In this document: positions 36,900-49,858 of the stretch, piece after piece
How positions within the stretch are numbered: position 1 is the stretch's first letter
Layout of the letters: each line of letters starts with the position of its first letter
NCBI GenBank assembly: GCA_019843655.1
Contig: JACDQD010000004.1
Span: 10,416,001-10,480,000 of the forward strand
Source of the DNA: Lethocerus indicus
Lineage: Eukaryota > Arthropoda > Insecta > Hemiptera > Belostomatidae
DNA length: 64,000 nt
Direction of reading: 5' to 3'
The notes under the pieces: model-generated
What the model was told of the DNA's origin: nothing
The model's database searches: none
Seen by the model: only the letters and a program-made list of their open reading frames with translations
Made by a program: the position numbers and the translations under genes

Positions 36900-39280
36900 T
36901 AAACTGTATTACTGTAATAAAAGGTTTAAATATATGAAACGATAAATGCGTTTAGTTAATGAGGAGTATTGACCAGGTAAATGTTTTATTATCCCACTAT
37001 TTCAGTTTCATTACCAATATTGTACACTAATTGATAATTGTGCGAAGAATGGAAAAATAAAGAATATATGGTAAATTTCGTGTGCTTCTGTCTCCTCTCG
37101 GACTTTGCCAATTTATTTTTTCGTTTACTATGTTTCTTTGTTTGTTCTTGAGTTATGAAATTGTTTGTTATGAAATTATCTTTTTCAACTAAAGTTCGTT
37201 GGGTGCACGAACAAGAGACAATGAGCATCAACGAATCCTTAAAATTAAACAACATCCTGAAAAACACGATATGTTATATTGATTGGAGTAAATTAATTTT
37301 GTTACTTAGTAGAATAAAAACCCCGTCGTTCGATTATAACCGGTTCGATTATATATTCCCCTGTCGGAGCCCAGTCGGTTGGCCTCGGTAACCACAAATT
37401 TGATACAAACATGGAAACTGAAATAACTGAAAAACGTGGGCTTCGTGGTTTATACAGGAGTTATGCAGGTTTTTCCGGTAACTAAATTGAAAATGATTTC
37501 CTTTATTAAATGTTGGGAAATGTATTTAAGCGTCTGTCACCGGTTTGAAAATTAACTCACTACTGGTAGGTTTTTTAAAACAAAGTACGGCCCTGTTCAT
37601 TGATTACGAAAATTGGGATTCCTGATTTTCCACGACAGGTATTGTACAAAAATTGCCGGCTTATCATTCATTTTGCTATCTCTCTGTCCCGACTGACTCA
37701 TCTGATCCTGTCCTAACGGGTTTCGATTTTTCGCCATCACAAAGCAGTGGGATATTCACGCATGTTGGTTACCTAGTATTTAATATAGAGAAAATAATCG
37801 TTGGTCCATCCTTTTGCTAGACCGTTTTCGGTAACTCGCAAATCGGGGTATTCTGTATTTTACGGACTATACGGAAGCGCAATTGATGCGACTGAGTGAA
37901 TGTGATGCCCCACCAATTTAGGCAATCTGCGCTGTAGATATCACAGCAAACGAATAAAGAGTACGAGTAGAGAAGCCTAAAAATCATGATGAATAAACTT
38001 TTCTTCTAGTGATCAACCCTAATGGATGGTACTAATCTCCGAATTAAGTTTCTGTATGGATATTGACCATGTGGAGAATCTTATATACAGACTGTTCCAT
38101 AAAAAAATATGAAAAACAACGGCAGATTCTTTTTCTAATGTACTCGATCATTAGTCGAAAGAAAAGTGTACTGTTTTAACAATACCGTTATTATTGTGCG
38201 TTTTTTGTGTTAGTGAAAATGGCGGGATGTTCGGTCACGAAACGCACCTTGTTTAATGTGCGGTTGGTGTGCTCAGCTCCCCTTGTTTCTTGCCTACTTG
38301 TTCCATTGGGTCAACGTAAGAAAGTTGCCATTCTCGGCACACGCCGGCTCTCTTCCTTCCATCCTCCTACTCGGATCGAATATTTAGCTCTAGGTAATCG
38401 GGCACCCCCGATTCGATTCCCTTTTCCATTCACCAAAACCGTTTTCAATAAGTACCCTTAGACATGCCACTAATATCGGTCCGTTGTTTCGTGTACTAGG
38501 TGTCCCGCAATTTTTATAATGGTTAGTGTCCACTATAAACAATACCACACTATATGTCTGGATGGCTACCCTAATTGGGGGGAAAAGTTAGAAAAGTTCT
38601 AACGGCGAAATGTGATTTTCTGTGTGGGATGTGGTTTGTACGATAATTTGATATTGTTTTGTATGTAGGGCGCACATAATATGAGCAGGTGGTGTGGGGT
38701 CACTGGATCCATACGCCAGTGTGTCTCCGATGCCTCTCCCCCCGCGGGTAACGAGAGGGGTGAGAGAAAATCATTTATGTGACATCATTAATGGAGTTGT
38801 ATACGTTTCAACGTCGATACCACACATCACTGGGCACGAAAATGAAAATCGTCTCAATTTCGAATATTAATACTCTGTGGTACCAGTAGTAGGAAATTAT
38901 ACGTAATTAAATGTACATATTTAATTTCAGTACTCCGATTATAAGAACGTTTCGTTCGACTACCAATATTACATTAAATGTGAAAATTAATTTGCCTAAA
39001 TTTCGAGATAATTTTTACTCTCTTTCAGACTCCGCGAAATATATCTACTTCTCGATGATATTGGTACTTATCGATTCTTATAATGCATAACACAACAGTA
39101 TTATGTTAATTTTGGAGTTGTGTCGAATGCGGTGATGAAAACTGTGTCAGGTATAGAGAACGTAGATTCGGGTAAGGTGCAATTCTCTCGCGACAGTTTT
39201 TGTTGTAGAAGAAACGAGCAGTCGTACTGTGTACGGAACGTGCTCCCGTCGCGCACAAAGTAGGTAATAGGAAGTCGAGA
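36900..39280. other. Gene-free region with repeat fragments
   Basis: No gene is supported. It contains the split third copy of the short dispersed repeat (37073-37102 and 37801-37846) and a region at 38080-38530 with transposon-end-like words (ACTGTTCCATAAAAAAA, GGTGTCCCGCAATTTTT). These are direct rather than inverted, so I do not call an element there. Confidence 0.35.
37801..37846 (+). repeat. Dispersed repeat, copy 3 of 3 (diverged)
   Basis: It shares CTTTTGCTAGACCG and TTTTCGG with the copy at 9019-9070 and then diverges. A matching left part sits at 37073-37102, about 700 bp upstream. Confidence 0.5.
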
Positions 39281-39691
39281 AGTCGGCGATCCATTTCGAA
39301 CGGGAAGAATTAAAAAGGAGGAGCGAAAGAAGATAGAGAGGGAGATAGGAAGGAAGTTTAGGGCGGAGTTTGTCCGCTTGGAGCGGGTGGGTGGGGGTGG
39401 GGGGCCCCCTGCCAAGAGCCCGCTCAGTACGCCACCCGAGCTCCTGCCGATGGTATCGAACCGCTTCGGCGATCAGAACAACAACTCGTCTGACTGAAAG
39501 TGACTCGATACGGGAGGTTTTTTAAATTTTTTATCCGGGCCGTAGTATCCGCTGGCGCTCGTCTCCGGACGGCCGTCGACCCGGAGGGAAATAGCGGCGG
39601 CCGCCGAGGACGGGGACTTGGAGTGGGCTTTTGTAAAATCGGCGGTCGAACTTGTCCCGATCCGCCAGCCGAGCCCGCCGCCGACTATCAA
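39280..39691 (+). promoter_or_regulatory. GC-rich promoter or first-exon-like segment
   Basis: This is the most GC- and CpG-dense stretch of the window, with purine-rich then GC-rich sequence ending at a good donor (ATCAA before GTAAGC at 39692). It contains only a 15-codon upstream ORF (39450-39497). A 5' UTR exon of a gene continuing to the right, past the window, would fit. No downstream coding exon was found within the window, no TATA is evident, and chance cannot be excluded. Confidence 0.3.
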
Positions 39692-39699
39692 GTAAGCAT

Positions 39700-41035
39700 T
39701 ACTGTGTTGTCAGTTAACGCCTACCTGTTGTTCCTGGATGGCGCGGGGGGATCCCGTCCACCCTCCCCCCTACACCCGCGACCTAGACCCGCCCGCTACA
39801 TCCACGCCCGTTTATATCCTTTCTATCATCGTTTAACACTTTTCCAGTATCGCGCCACTTTTATTATCACCTTGCCTATTATTCAGGCGGAGGATTTGTC
39901 ACATTTTGACCGGAATATATTTGAAAAATATGAATAATAACGAAATACAGGTTTAGGATCGACAGGAAATATACCAAAAATATATCGATTTTATTAATGT
40001 TAAATAGCATTACGCCGGAGCTAACGAATTTCACCGATCGAACAGTAAATATTAAAAAATCAATTATACCGCGGTCAATATATCTATAGTCTGTATGCTA
40101 AAGACGCAGTATCGATTATGTTAACTTTTTTGTAAGGAATACTTAAAATAATGGCCTGCATTATGGTAGTACTCTGGAATTCCGTTGCTTTGGCAAATAA
40201 CTGCTGTGTAAGATCGATGAAAAAGTCGGTTGGAGTAAGTTGCGTTGATTTAAAGGAGATGTGGGACTTAAGGTGATTAAAAATTGGTCCGCTCCCGGGT
40301 GACGGCCATAATGGAGGCGTCCCCGGCTCAACCACAATGGTGGAGGGGGTGTGTTGTCCCCCAACAAACCGTACCTGGAGGGACCGACACCGTTCCCTCG
40401 GCCAAGGGGGTCGCTTGTGATAAGAAAACAACAGTGATGATGTTTACGAACTCATTAAAATTCCGGAGCTGGCCTAGAGATGCAGACCGATGAGGCTGAC
40501 GTGACGGTGGTCGTACGGCCGACATATAATATGGCCGACCGAAATACGAAATGAAGCCGGATGGCGAAAATTATTGTGCAGATTCTAAGAGCCGTCAGTG
40601 AAACGACGGGTACTTAGCCGTTCCTTTTGGAAACTGAACTTTTCTTGGGCCATTTTAACACTGTCGCCAACGTGTTTTCCCCTGTATTGGAATGCCACTT
40701 GGGTGGGAAATATGACTCTGGTGCGCGGTCAAAAGGTCACCGGTCGTATTCCGCCGTTACGTGTTACTAACATCTTTGAGTTAACCATCGTTATTTGGAA
40801 TCGGAATTAACCTTTGTGATGTATGTTTAATAAACAGAGTTCGTAATTCTTTACTTCGTCATTTATAATGCGACATTCGTCCATCGAATCTTGAAACAAT
40901 ATACATAGTAACTATGTTGAGGACAAGTTTGTGTATTTTCATTAAGTTAATCATTAAAGTTTCCTCTACTGTTGTAGGCAGCATTAACATATTTAGAAAG
41001 AACAAACTTAAAGTCTTTGGGAGACGATATATATG

Positions 41036-41040
<5 letters not shown>
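39700..41040. other. Gene-free region
   Basis: Nothing codes convincingly. GC-richer patches lie at 39720-39830, 40270-40420 and 40490-40760. The open stretch that crosses the proposed donor at 39691 (39500-39937) has an implausible Arg/Pro/Gly-rich translation. Confidence 0.35.

Positions 41041-41041
<1 letters not shown>

Positions 41042-41086
<45 letters not shown>
41042..41086. repeat. (AT)n microsatellite
   Basis: About 22 TA units. It lies 710 bp before another run at 41799. Confidence 0.97.
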
Positions 41087-41089
<3 letters not shown>

Positions 41090-41099
41090 ATTATAGCCT

Positions 41100-41791
41100 C
41101 TAATTATTATAGCGCTATAGGCATAATATTAAAAATGTATGAACATCTGAATTACGTTAGTAATCCTTGATCATGTACATGAGTCCTAGGCATTTATTAC
41201 CGACCCCATAATTCAGAGTATCCAGAATGGATTTTCATGTGTGGCCAAAACGGGCGGAATTGTCCCCGTTTTTAAAACACTTATCCTTTTAACATCTTAA
41301 TGAATTTCGGTTGCTCGGGGCAACCTTCCCATTCCTCATCGAGTTAATGGGCGATGGGGGCCGCCGACCTTTACTCTTTTGGGCGGAGGTTTGGGGTGAT
41401 AAATTGGTTAGGTCGGTCGTGGCCTCAGCGACACTAGCGGATACCTCTGGGGCCGGCTCTAATCGCGGCAGCTGCCAACGACCGAGTGGACAAACACGGG
41501 ATAATTCTGCCTTTAGAACATTTGTTATTTCAAAACGATGTTCGACCGATAGAATAATATTCAGAGACATTTTGGCGCCCGAGATTCTAAAATTCTAAGT
41601 TATATTCATAATTTTATCTAAAATCGCCCATTAAAAATGTGTAGGTGAATTAATTTGCAAATATATTTTATAATTAGTGTTGTATTTAGAAAATATTCAG
41701 TATGATTGGAATTTAACATACTAAACTTCTTTTAAACACCAAATTAATTATAAAATACATTCTCAAACGAATTTATGTACATGGTACCCTC

Positions 41792-41847
<56 letters not shown>

Positions 41848-44800
41848 CTGAAATTTAATAATGAATTGATGCTCCCAAACTTTAATTTCACGTCAAGAGG
41901 TCCGCTAAGGTTTAAATGATGCTTTTATTTGGTGAATAGTATTCTTCTATTAGATTGTTATTTGGTGAAAAGGTAGACATGTCATGTGCCTCTAGCGGAC
42001 GATCGCAATGATGATAATAATTAATAAAAGTTATCTATAATACTATCCTCTTGGTCACCTAAGCAATTTCCTTTTGTATCTGTGGCTTGTCGGTTTCAAT
42101 GCGAAAAAGTGACTACAGGAATCATATACCGAGTGAGATTTAAATTTATTTGAATTTCGGAGCATAAATATTTGGACGTCTGTTTTCGTGATTATGAGCA
42201 GACGTAATATTGTGCTATCGGTTTTATGGACCTACCTTATTCGTCGAAAATGCCTTCCATTTTTTCGGAATGCATGACCTGGGGTCCTTAACGTGTTAAT
42301 CGCGAAGGAATTCTGAATTGCTCTGTCGGAATTTGAGACAGCCCATTAATTTTCATTCTTTACAGGACTGCGGAGAAAGCCACCAGAGGCGACATGATAT
42401 ATTACACGATAAATTGGAAAGTTAATTTTAGAAATCTAGACTATATTATAGTCTTCATTTTAGTCAATAATAGTGGTGAATTTTTTTCTCAACCGGGTTG
42501 CGTTATCTAAAGGTGTTTAATACACAAGATAAATATCGAAGTTAATACAAAAAAAAATATAGTTGTGTGCCTAGGCGGCAATGTTATTTCGTCGATTTTC
42601 CTTTAATGAATATAAAAAGCCTATGGTATTTTTGATATTTGATAAGATATTTTTGTGAAAACATGCCGTATTTCGGAATTACAGCGGTGGGTCCCGATCA
42701 CTTTGAGTCGTCAAATATGAAACGAGTCCTATCTCTCGTAAGATTCTTATTGAGTGTGACGCGTTCGGGGACGGCAGGTTTTTACGCGCGTGGCCGGGCA
42801 ATAACGTTTGGCCGGGGCGGGACCAATGCCAAATTGCCGTCGGCTCTGGGGCGAGGGGGTTTCTAGCCAAAGAAGAAATAAGGCGTACATCCCTTAAAAT
42901 CTGTACGCCAACTCGTCTAAATTATCGCCCAGCGCATCTCCACTCAGTTAACGCATTGTCGTTTGCTATCGGTAGAAGATCGTAAATCTAAATTCTCTTA
43001 AGGCCGGTGAAATCTCTGATGGTTTCGGATGTAAAATATAAATATAGACCATTCTCGATTTCCGACACCGCATGCAGTTCGTACAAAGAATTATTGGACA
43101 ATATGCAGAGAATATGAACTTTTCTATGTCATAAAATCATCCCCAGCAATTTATTTAAAATACACGAACTAATTAACTGAAAGTAATAAAGGATATAACC
43201 TTAAGATGATGTTTGGAGTCCGCTAAGTTATAATTATAACCGGTATTGCGATATTATTTGATCCTATGGTAGATTCCTACTTGTTTCGACTTCTGGCTTA
43301 AAGTCATTATAATTCAATCAGAAAATCGACAGTCCTTTCAGCGATCCTCCATTAACAATTTCATTCAACTCTGTGTGATATATGTTATTTATTAATACGA
43401 ATTGTTACATTGTTAATTCGAGGCGTGCATATGTTTGAATGTAATGTAATGTGTGTTGCTTTGGTAGAATGTAAAGATTAGAAAGAAATAGTAATTGTAC
43501 GGAGTAGAGTGTAAAGAGTTTTCCGGAGACCATCTAACTGGTGCCTCGATAGAGCGATGATTTTCTAAAAAGAGGTGTTGAAGTGTGGGTTTTGAAGTTG
43601 ATAGTTCGTAAGAAGAAACAAGACAGTTAAAGTATAAGTGCAGTGGCAACCACGTTTCGGACTCGAGATTGGGCTAAAATAGCCCGAGTAGAGATACAAT
43701 AATTCAAGCGTGGGTTACATCGAATATTCCTTCCGATGAATTTATAGGGCAAATAAATTTTTCATTCGCATTTCTGAGTCTACGTTGTTTGATGTCCTCC
43801 TCGTTTTACTTATCCCGATAAGAAGTGAACGCGGAACGCTTGGAGTGTGTAGTGACTACCGTCCAATGTTCGATGCATAATGTGCTACGCCCATTCCGGT
43901 AATTGAACGCCAAGATTGGTTGGTTACCCACCGCATAATTCGGTATGCATCCTACATTACCATGAAGAGAGTTCGCCGGACTTAAATTTTCCGAGTTTCG
44001 ACCGGTGATATTGGTGTCGCTATAGTTTGAATTGCAGGAAGCACTGGAGAAAAGTTCACGGAAAATAAGATGTGTGTCACATACGTATCTAAAGAAAGTT
44101 ATCGTCTCGATTTATTCTGATATTTTGAAATCGCGATTGTGCTGGCATTGTCGAATACACGTTTTTTAAAAATGTTCTTTATGCATTTAAATAGATCTCG
44201 TCCAGGACATGAACACGATATCAGGCACGGTATTTTTGCACTCACGGATGTCCAGATAAACAAACCATATATTCGCCACATGCATATGAAGTACATGAAT
44301 TGGACTCCATGCTGTTTACTGATACTCTAACACGCGTACCTTGTTTTTCCGATATAACGATTTTAAGTAGGGCAAAATTCTACCCCAATTCTGACGGGAG
44401 AGTTAGAGATTGTCCTATGACAAAAATTTATTTGTTGATCTCCTCAAATACAGTCCGGATCTCCGGAGTTGCTAGAAAACTATCATAGTTTAAGAAATAT
44501 TATTGAAGATTAGGCGTTGCGTATCTCTGTGTAGGGCGGCAGTACTAAAATATGAATGCGGCAGACGCTCCTGAGTAAGGTCCTCCAAAGGTTTTAACTG
44601 ACCTTACGTGCCAACACAAACCCTCACATTTTACGGCCTGGCCCCGGAGTTCCTTTCCGTTTTATTAAAGTTGTAAAAAACAAGTCATGATTGCATACCC
44701 ATATGTACGGACTCGCATTTTGACCTTAGACTTGAACCCAGATATTTTTTTACTGAACTTCTACTATATATAGCGAAGGTAATACTCAAGGGAGAATACT

Positions 44801-47800
44801 AGTCCCTGCAAAGCAAAAGTCTCATGCAATAGACAACAAACTGAGCCTACAGACTAGATTTTAGTTTTATTTGCGCCTCGTTTTATATGATGTGTTGTAT
44901 ATATATATATCCACATTCCCTATCTGAAAGGCTAGTAGGCAGGCTAAATGTTGTCTAGTAGGCAGTGCCTCACTATATTACTGAAGGAGTATAGAACTGA
45001 CGAGAAATGGAAACTGGACAAACCAAATTGGCGATTGAATCATTATTATGCATTCCATTCTGTTTGCTATGTCTCGGGCTTTCGCATATGGCTTAATCAT
45101 GATTTCTCAAAATTGCACCATTCTAAAGGCAAAATATATGGTGAAATATATTTGATCAAACCATACATGCATAAATAAATAAATTTGGCAGTCATAGACA
45201 TACTTATTCTACATTGTCTTATAGAACGAACCTCCTTATAGAATGGTTAAAAATGAATAATCATACCGCCAGATAGAACAAACACGTTGCATCTTGTATC
45301 GTTTCATTTGTTGCATGACTTTGGAAGGACATTATTACTTAGAGACATTTATAAGGTTACAGCGCATATCGAGATTGCATTTTAAAATAAACCTCACGGA
45401 ATATTCTTCCTGAGCTGTTCTAAATCAGAATTCTTTATTTGGATCGCGTTGGAACGTTGGGAAACGTGAAACAAAAATAGCGTGTTCCTCAAAGAATAAT
45501 TCTATTTTTCTACTTTACGGCACATCAGAAAGCCCATGAAATGGATAATAATCGGATTCGCGGAGTCTTGAGCATAGAAATTGGCCGTAAATATTCCTAT
45601 ACTTCATAAACAACGGTTCATTACTCCTGTTTTTATATTAAAATTCCTGAAAAGGGAGTCCGTTATCGCTAAACTATATTTTTTTAGGAATTCACTTCGG
45701 AGGCGTTCATAAATCAATCAAAAGAAAAGTCGCTGCGCGCCGAAAATAGATTTTTCTCCGATGGGTATGCCTCCACTGTTATGTGTATAATAAAAGAGAT
45801 CTTTCCTTTAGTCGTAAGCTGAATATTTTACAGGTCTTTTAAGGGCGGGAATTAGAATGATAGATAAGCTGTCGAATGGGGCCCCGAATTGAGCTATACG
45901 AACTCCGCTCGAGCAAAGTAGATTTTAATGGACTGAAACGTTTTAATGGACATGAAATATTCATACTTTTATGACTTAATGGAAAAGGGATCGCCCCTCG
46001 CTTCGGCCTTTTGTGGGATCGTGAGGGGCTTCCACTAGGAAAAGTTCACCTTCCTTCCTATTATTCAATTTGAACGTCCCGCTTAATATTAGTTCAAATG
46101 CAATGATAAATAATAACTAATGATACCACTGTTTTTTCTGATGAATACGTGATAAATACAACATTGTCAATTGAAGAAGATTGCAGATTTATAACTTCCT
46201 CTTCCTTCCGTTTTTGTTCTTTATCTCGCGGCTACTGTTTTTAAAAAGGTATTTAAAAACCTGTGCCATACATTTTGCCATTTGCCTCGGAACGACTAGA
46301 ATAGGTTTAGATATTAAACAATCTTTTTTTTGAACCATGATAGTTTGTTTTTAAGTGCACCTGTAATCGTAGAAATTTGAATATCATATTTGCGAGGCAG
46401 AGCAACCTTAATAATGGTTGGTTTCGTTGTTTTTCGTGTTTTTGACATCTGTTTTGTCCCATCTCAGCTTCCATTGTTATGAAAATGTTGACGCCTATAA
46501 CGATACATCTATATTTTTACTAGATTTTTGTTTCCATTCGTTATTTATATTATTTGAAAAAATATATAAACACGTTTTAAGATATGGAGTTACACTTAGG
46601 AGCTATACTATGTACAAATTGTCAGTTCCGTAGGTCTCATTAAAGGATACGGACGATGGTACTGATGATGGTGGCTGAATTTGTATAGAATTGTAAATTG
46701 GAATTGATTACAAGAGGAACACATACAGCTTGAAATACTCATTCCCTTTAGTGTACACATTAGAATTGAATTCAGTGCTTTGTCTCCGTAAAACGGTTTC
46801 CCATCACTAATATATAGATACAATATAGACAATACTTGTGGCGAAAAACCAATTTAAAATGAGATGAATTCGCCGGTGAGTTGCAGCGCAACCCACAGAT
46901 TAGTGTCAGAATCATTTTTACATTCAAGTCATGAGTACCCTAATTCTTGTTAGTATCTCTTACCCAAAGTATTGCCATATTATTTAGTACACTCCATCTG
47001 AGACCTGCAGTCTTACTTTACTAACGGAACGTTACTGGCGATGACTACCTAGAACGCTGTGAAGAGTAGGAACAGAATATCGCAACAATGGTGATATTCA
47101 GAACCCGAACAAGTCATTGCGCCATTTTGAACGAGTAGCGTCATATGATTTTGGATTTTATAAAATCCTTCCGGAATTGATTCTGCACCCGCATGCAGAA
47201 TATGTTTATTGGGGGCCGAATTACAATTTTCCTACTGCAAACAGGTTAAACTACCGTCGGACCGGTAAACTGCAGGTCGGGGTTTATAATTGCAGTTCGG
47301 GTTGGATCCAAACCCTGTGTTAAATACAGCGCCTAAAATGGTCCTGATTTAGTTAGCCCCTCCCACCCCCCCAACGACTGGGGTCCGGTGAAGTTGAACG
47401 ATTGGAAGGCACATTGGTTTGTAAGGGAGGCCTTGCAAATTGGTGCCCACCGTCCCCACTCGACCTTTCGGTTGTTCTCTCTAATTTTGAAATTGAATTG
47501 GTTAAATTCCGCTATTGCTCTGCTGTCAATTTTCCTTTCTCGTTTCCAATCATCATTAATAAATCTTATTAACCCCCGAACTGTAGCAATCTGGTTGGAC
47601 TAATCGATACCGGCGTCTGCCCCGTTTATCCAATTTTGCCGGTTGCCGAAAGAATGCAAATAAGCACGAAGAATTTTCAACTGAAATTGAACAGATTTCT
47701 TTGCATAGTTTTCTTTGCATAGTATAAACCTTATTACTTATGCAATGTATTTATATTTAAAAGAATGGTATTGGAAACTAATGAGTTGCTTCATCAAAGG

Positions 47801-49235
47801 GCTAGTATTAGTCGTTTTCCGTGAATAGCTTGTGTCCTAATTTACAATTCCACTGATTGTAAAGTCCTACTACTGTTCAACTGAAGATGCTTTCTATCTT
47901 TGCAAATTTTTCAGTATGGAAAAATATTCATTGTCCAATACACAGCCATGTTGGAACAAAAATTAACTGTTAATATTCAACGTTATCTATTTGCGATTAC
48001 ATTTATAAATTAATAATGTATGTAACGTATGTAAATGTCTTTGGCAATCGGTCAATAATCATGTCTTAAGCAGTCTAAAAAGCCGTTAGGTTTTTATTGG
48101 CTATACTAAAAATTATGTCATAATTAGTTTCGGGTGAATTAGGTCACTCTAACGATAAAGCTAATAATGAGTGGAATAATGCGACTCCACTAAAATATTA
48201 CTTTCTTTTTTTTATTAATTAATACTGTACAATACTGTACTGTCGTTTTTTTTAATTGCAATTAATGATTTTGTTACTTTTTTCGCTCTGTTTTTTCTAT
48301 GGCGTCTAAATTTGTCATTTATAAAATGATACTGCATTTGCATAGGCAATTAGCAACATTGACATTTATCGTTCATATCTTTTATCGCTGCAGTGTGGTG
48401 TAACGGTAATGCGCGAAATCTACAAAACAATCGTGCTGTACATTGTGATACGGTAGTAAAAATATGTATTACGTTACATTATAATATTGGTAGTATTAAG
48501 TCTTAAGCACAATTCTGATGGGTTCAATCGGTTCAATTCAGGTTATAATATATTAATTTCCGATTAGAATGATTGATAGAAACGATTGTAGCGCCAAACC
48601 TGAATTTATACGTTTTAAGGTATTGATGTTTAAAAAAGGAAATGGCTATTATGGAATGAAATCGAAACAGGGAGCAGATGTTCCGAGGGGAGTCAAATAG
48701 TCCATGCTTAGCAGTTAATTTCAACATGATTAACGTGTTTACGCGCGAGTGGTGCCCATTCGGGCCTCAGTTATAATCACTCATATTGACCGCCGTACGT
48801 TTCCAACAAATCCAATTGGTCCGGATCGCGAGTCGGATTCAATTAGAAGTAGCGGGCGGGGAAGATCGCATTTGGGCTCACGGGCCAGTGCCTCCGCCCT
48901 TCGCGCCGGCCCCGTCAAATTCGATACCGGTCCCAGCCTAGGCACAATTCGATTCAGTTGTTGGTCCCCCCCCCATTTGCTAATGGCGGGACAATTACAA
49001 ATTAAATTCTGGATTCGGAATCGGCGCCCCTGTCCGGGTATTTCCCATTAAACACGCACCCGTCCGGAGGCCTCTCACCGACAGCCCCGTGCCAGTGAGT
49101 TCATTTTGTTGTACCGGAGAGCCTACGAACAACCTAGTTCGGATCGTCGTAGAGCTATCCAGAAATTTAACCCCACTATGTTCACTACCATGTCCCACGA
49201 CACAATATCCAACAGTCCGCCCACTGGAATAAGCG
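41100..49235. other. Gene-free region with regulatory-like blocks
   Basis: No gene is supported. GC/CpG-richer blocks lie at 41300-41560, 42670-42960, 47100-47640 and 48720-49110. The first is preceded by an inverted repeat AAAACGGG/CCCGTTTT (41247-41254 with 41265-41272). The intervening sequence is AT-rich and unremarkable. Confidence 0.35.
41799..41845. repeat. (AT)n microsatellite
   Basis: About 23 TA units. Confidence 0.97.
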
Positions 49236-49858
49236 TTAAATTACTTAAATTATTTTTGTTACTTGTGGTTTTTTTATTTGTACAATCAATTATAACATAA
49301 TTATGTGTACAAGTGTTGAGTGTATGTTTTTCACTTGAATGGCTTGACAAAAGAAACCATCCAATGACGGCACTTTTCACAATGCATGAAATAATTTATG
49401 GCTCGGTAAAGCAATTCTACGGGCTAAGAAGATCTCTGGGCCAGCGGCGTTTAAGCCGACGCGGGGGGATAATGGATGGGTAAGAGAGGAGAGGGACTGA
49501 ACGAGTGGATTAGGATGAGGAGAAAGGCGGGAGTGGAACTTCAGGAACCGGGATTTCGCGACCTCGTCGACTGTTTGTATGTTGACGTCATGGTGGATTG
49601 TGTGGTTAGAAACATACCAGGGAGCATTAAGGATGGTGCGAAGGAGTTTTGATTGGAATCTCTGGATGCGAGCGATGTCTTGGTGGAACCCCATAGCTCA
49701 ATTCCATATGTCCATGTCGGTTTCAGTATCGCTTTGTATATTGTTAGTTTGTTGCTTAAGGTCAATTTCGATGTCCGTTTTAGTAATGGCCTTCAGAGTC
49801 CAAATTTTCTGTTTAAGTCGGTTCTTTTGAGTCGGGAACTTAAATTAAGTTACTTAAA
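49236..49858 (-). mobile_element. 5'-truncated jockey-like LINE with target-site duplication
   Basis: The insertion is flanked by TTAAATTACTTAAA (49236-49249) and TTAAGTTACTTAAA (49845-49858), one mismatch in 14, a typical LINE target-site duplication. On the minus strand the 3' end is A-rich (about 49255-49275) and preceded by a short AT-rich 3' UTR. The roughly 595-bp insert carries only the end of ORF2, so it is strongly 5'-truncated, as is usual for target-primed insertions. Confidence 0.75.
49377..49840 (-). pseudogene. Jockey-clade reverse transcriptase ORF2, C-terminal remnant
   Basis: The minus strand encodes the thumb and tail region of a jockey-type non-LTR reverse transcriptase. 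One frame has LSNKLTIYKAILKPTWTYGI then ELWG; after a frame change, IQRFQSKLLRTILNAPWYVS and then NHTIHHDVN. These correspond to the family's conserved 'LK-P-WTYGI-LWG', 'IQ-FQSK-LR-I-NAPWYV-N' and 'H-D' blocks in order. Upstream in the same insertion the reading is broken by a stop. It is dead: truncated and frameshifted, without a catalytic domain. Confidence 0.85.

Larger units (their letters stand above)
29590..36900. other. Gene-free region rich in GC/CpG blocks
   Basis: No coding exon is supported; an upstream exon of the minus-strand gene may hide here. GC/CpG-richer blocks at about 30640-31215, 33050-33370, 34870-35270 and 36330-36770 contain AT-core homeodomain words inside GC-rich context, typical of insect enhancers. 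Open stretches inside them (for example 33063-33377 and 34927-35259) have low-complexity or unlikely translations and overlap on both strands, as expected for unspliced non-coding GC-rich DNA. Confidence 0.35.

Noticed and set aside
38085..38530. Possible transposon ends (TGTTCCATAAAAAAA and GTGTCCCGCAATTTTT)
   Set aside because: The words are direct, not inverted, and no transposase or target duplication is evident.
39500..39937. Longest open frame of the window (145 codons)
   Set aside because: The translation is Arg/Gly/Pro-rich in a GC-rich stretch, it crosses a good splice donor, and there is no domain or homologue I recognise.
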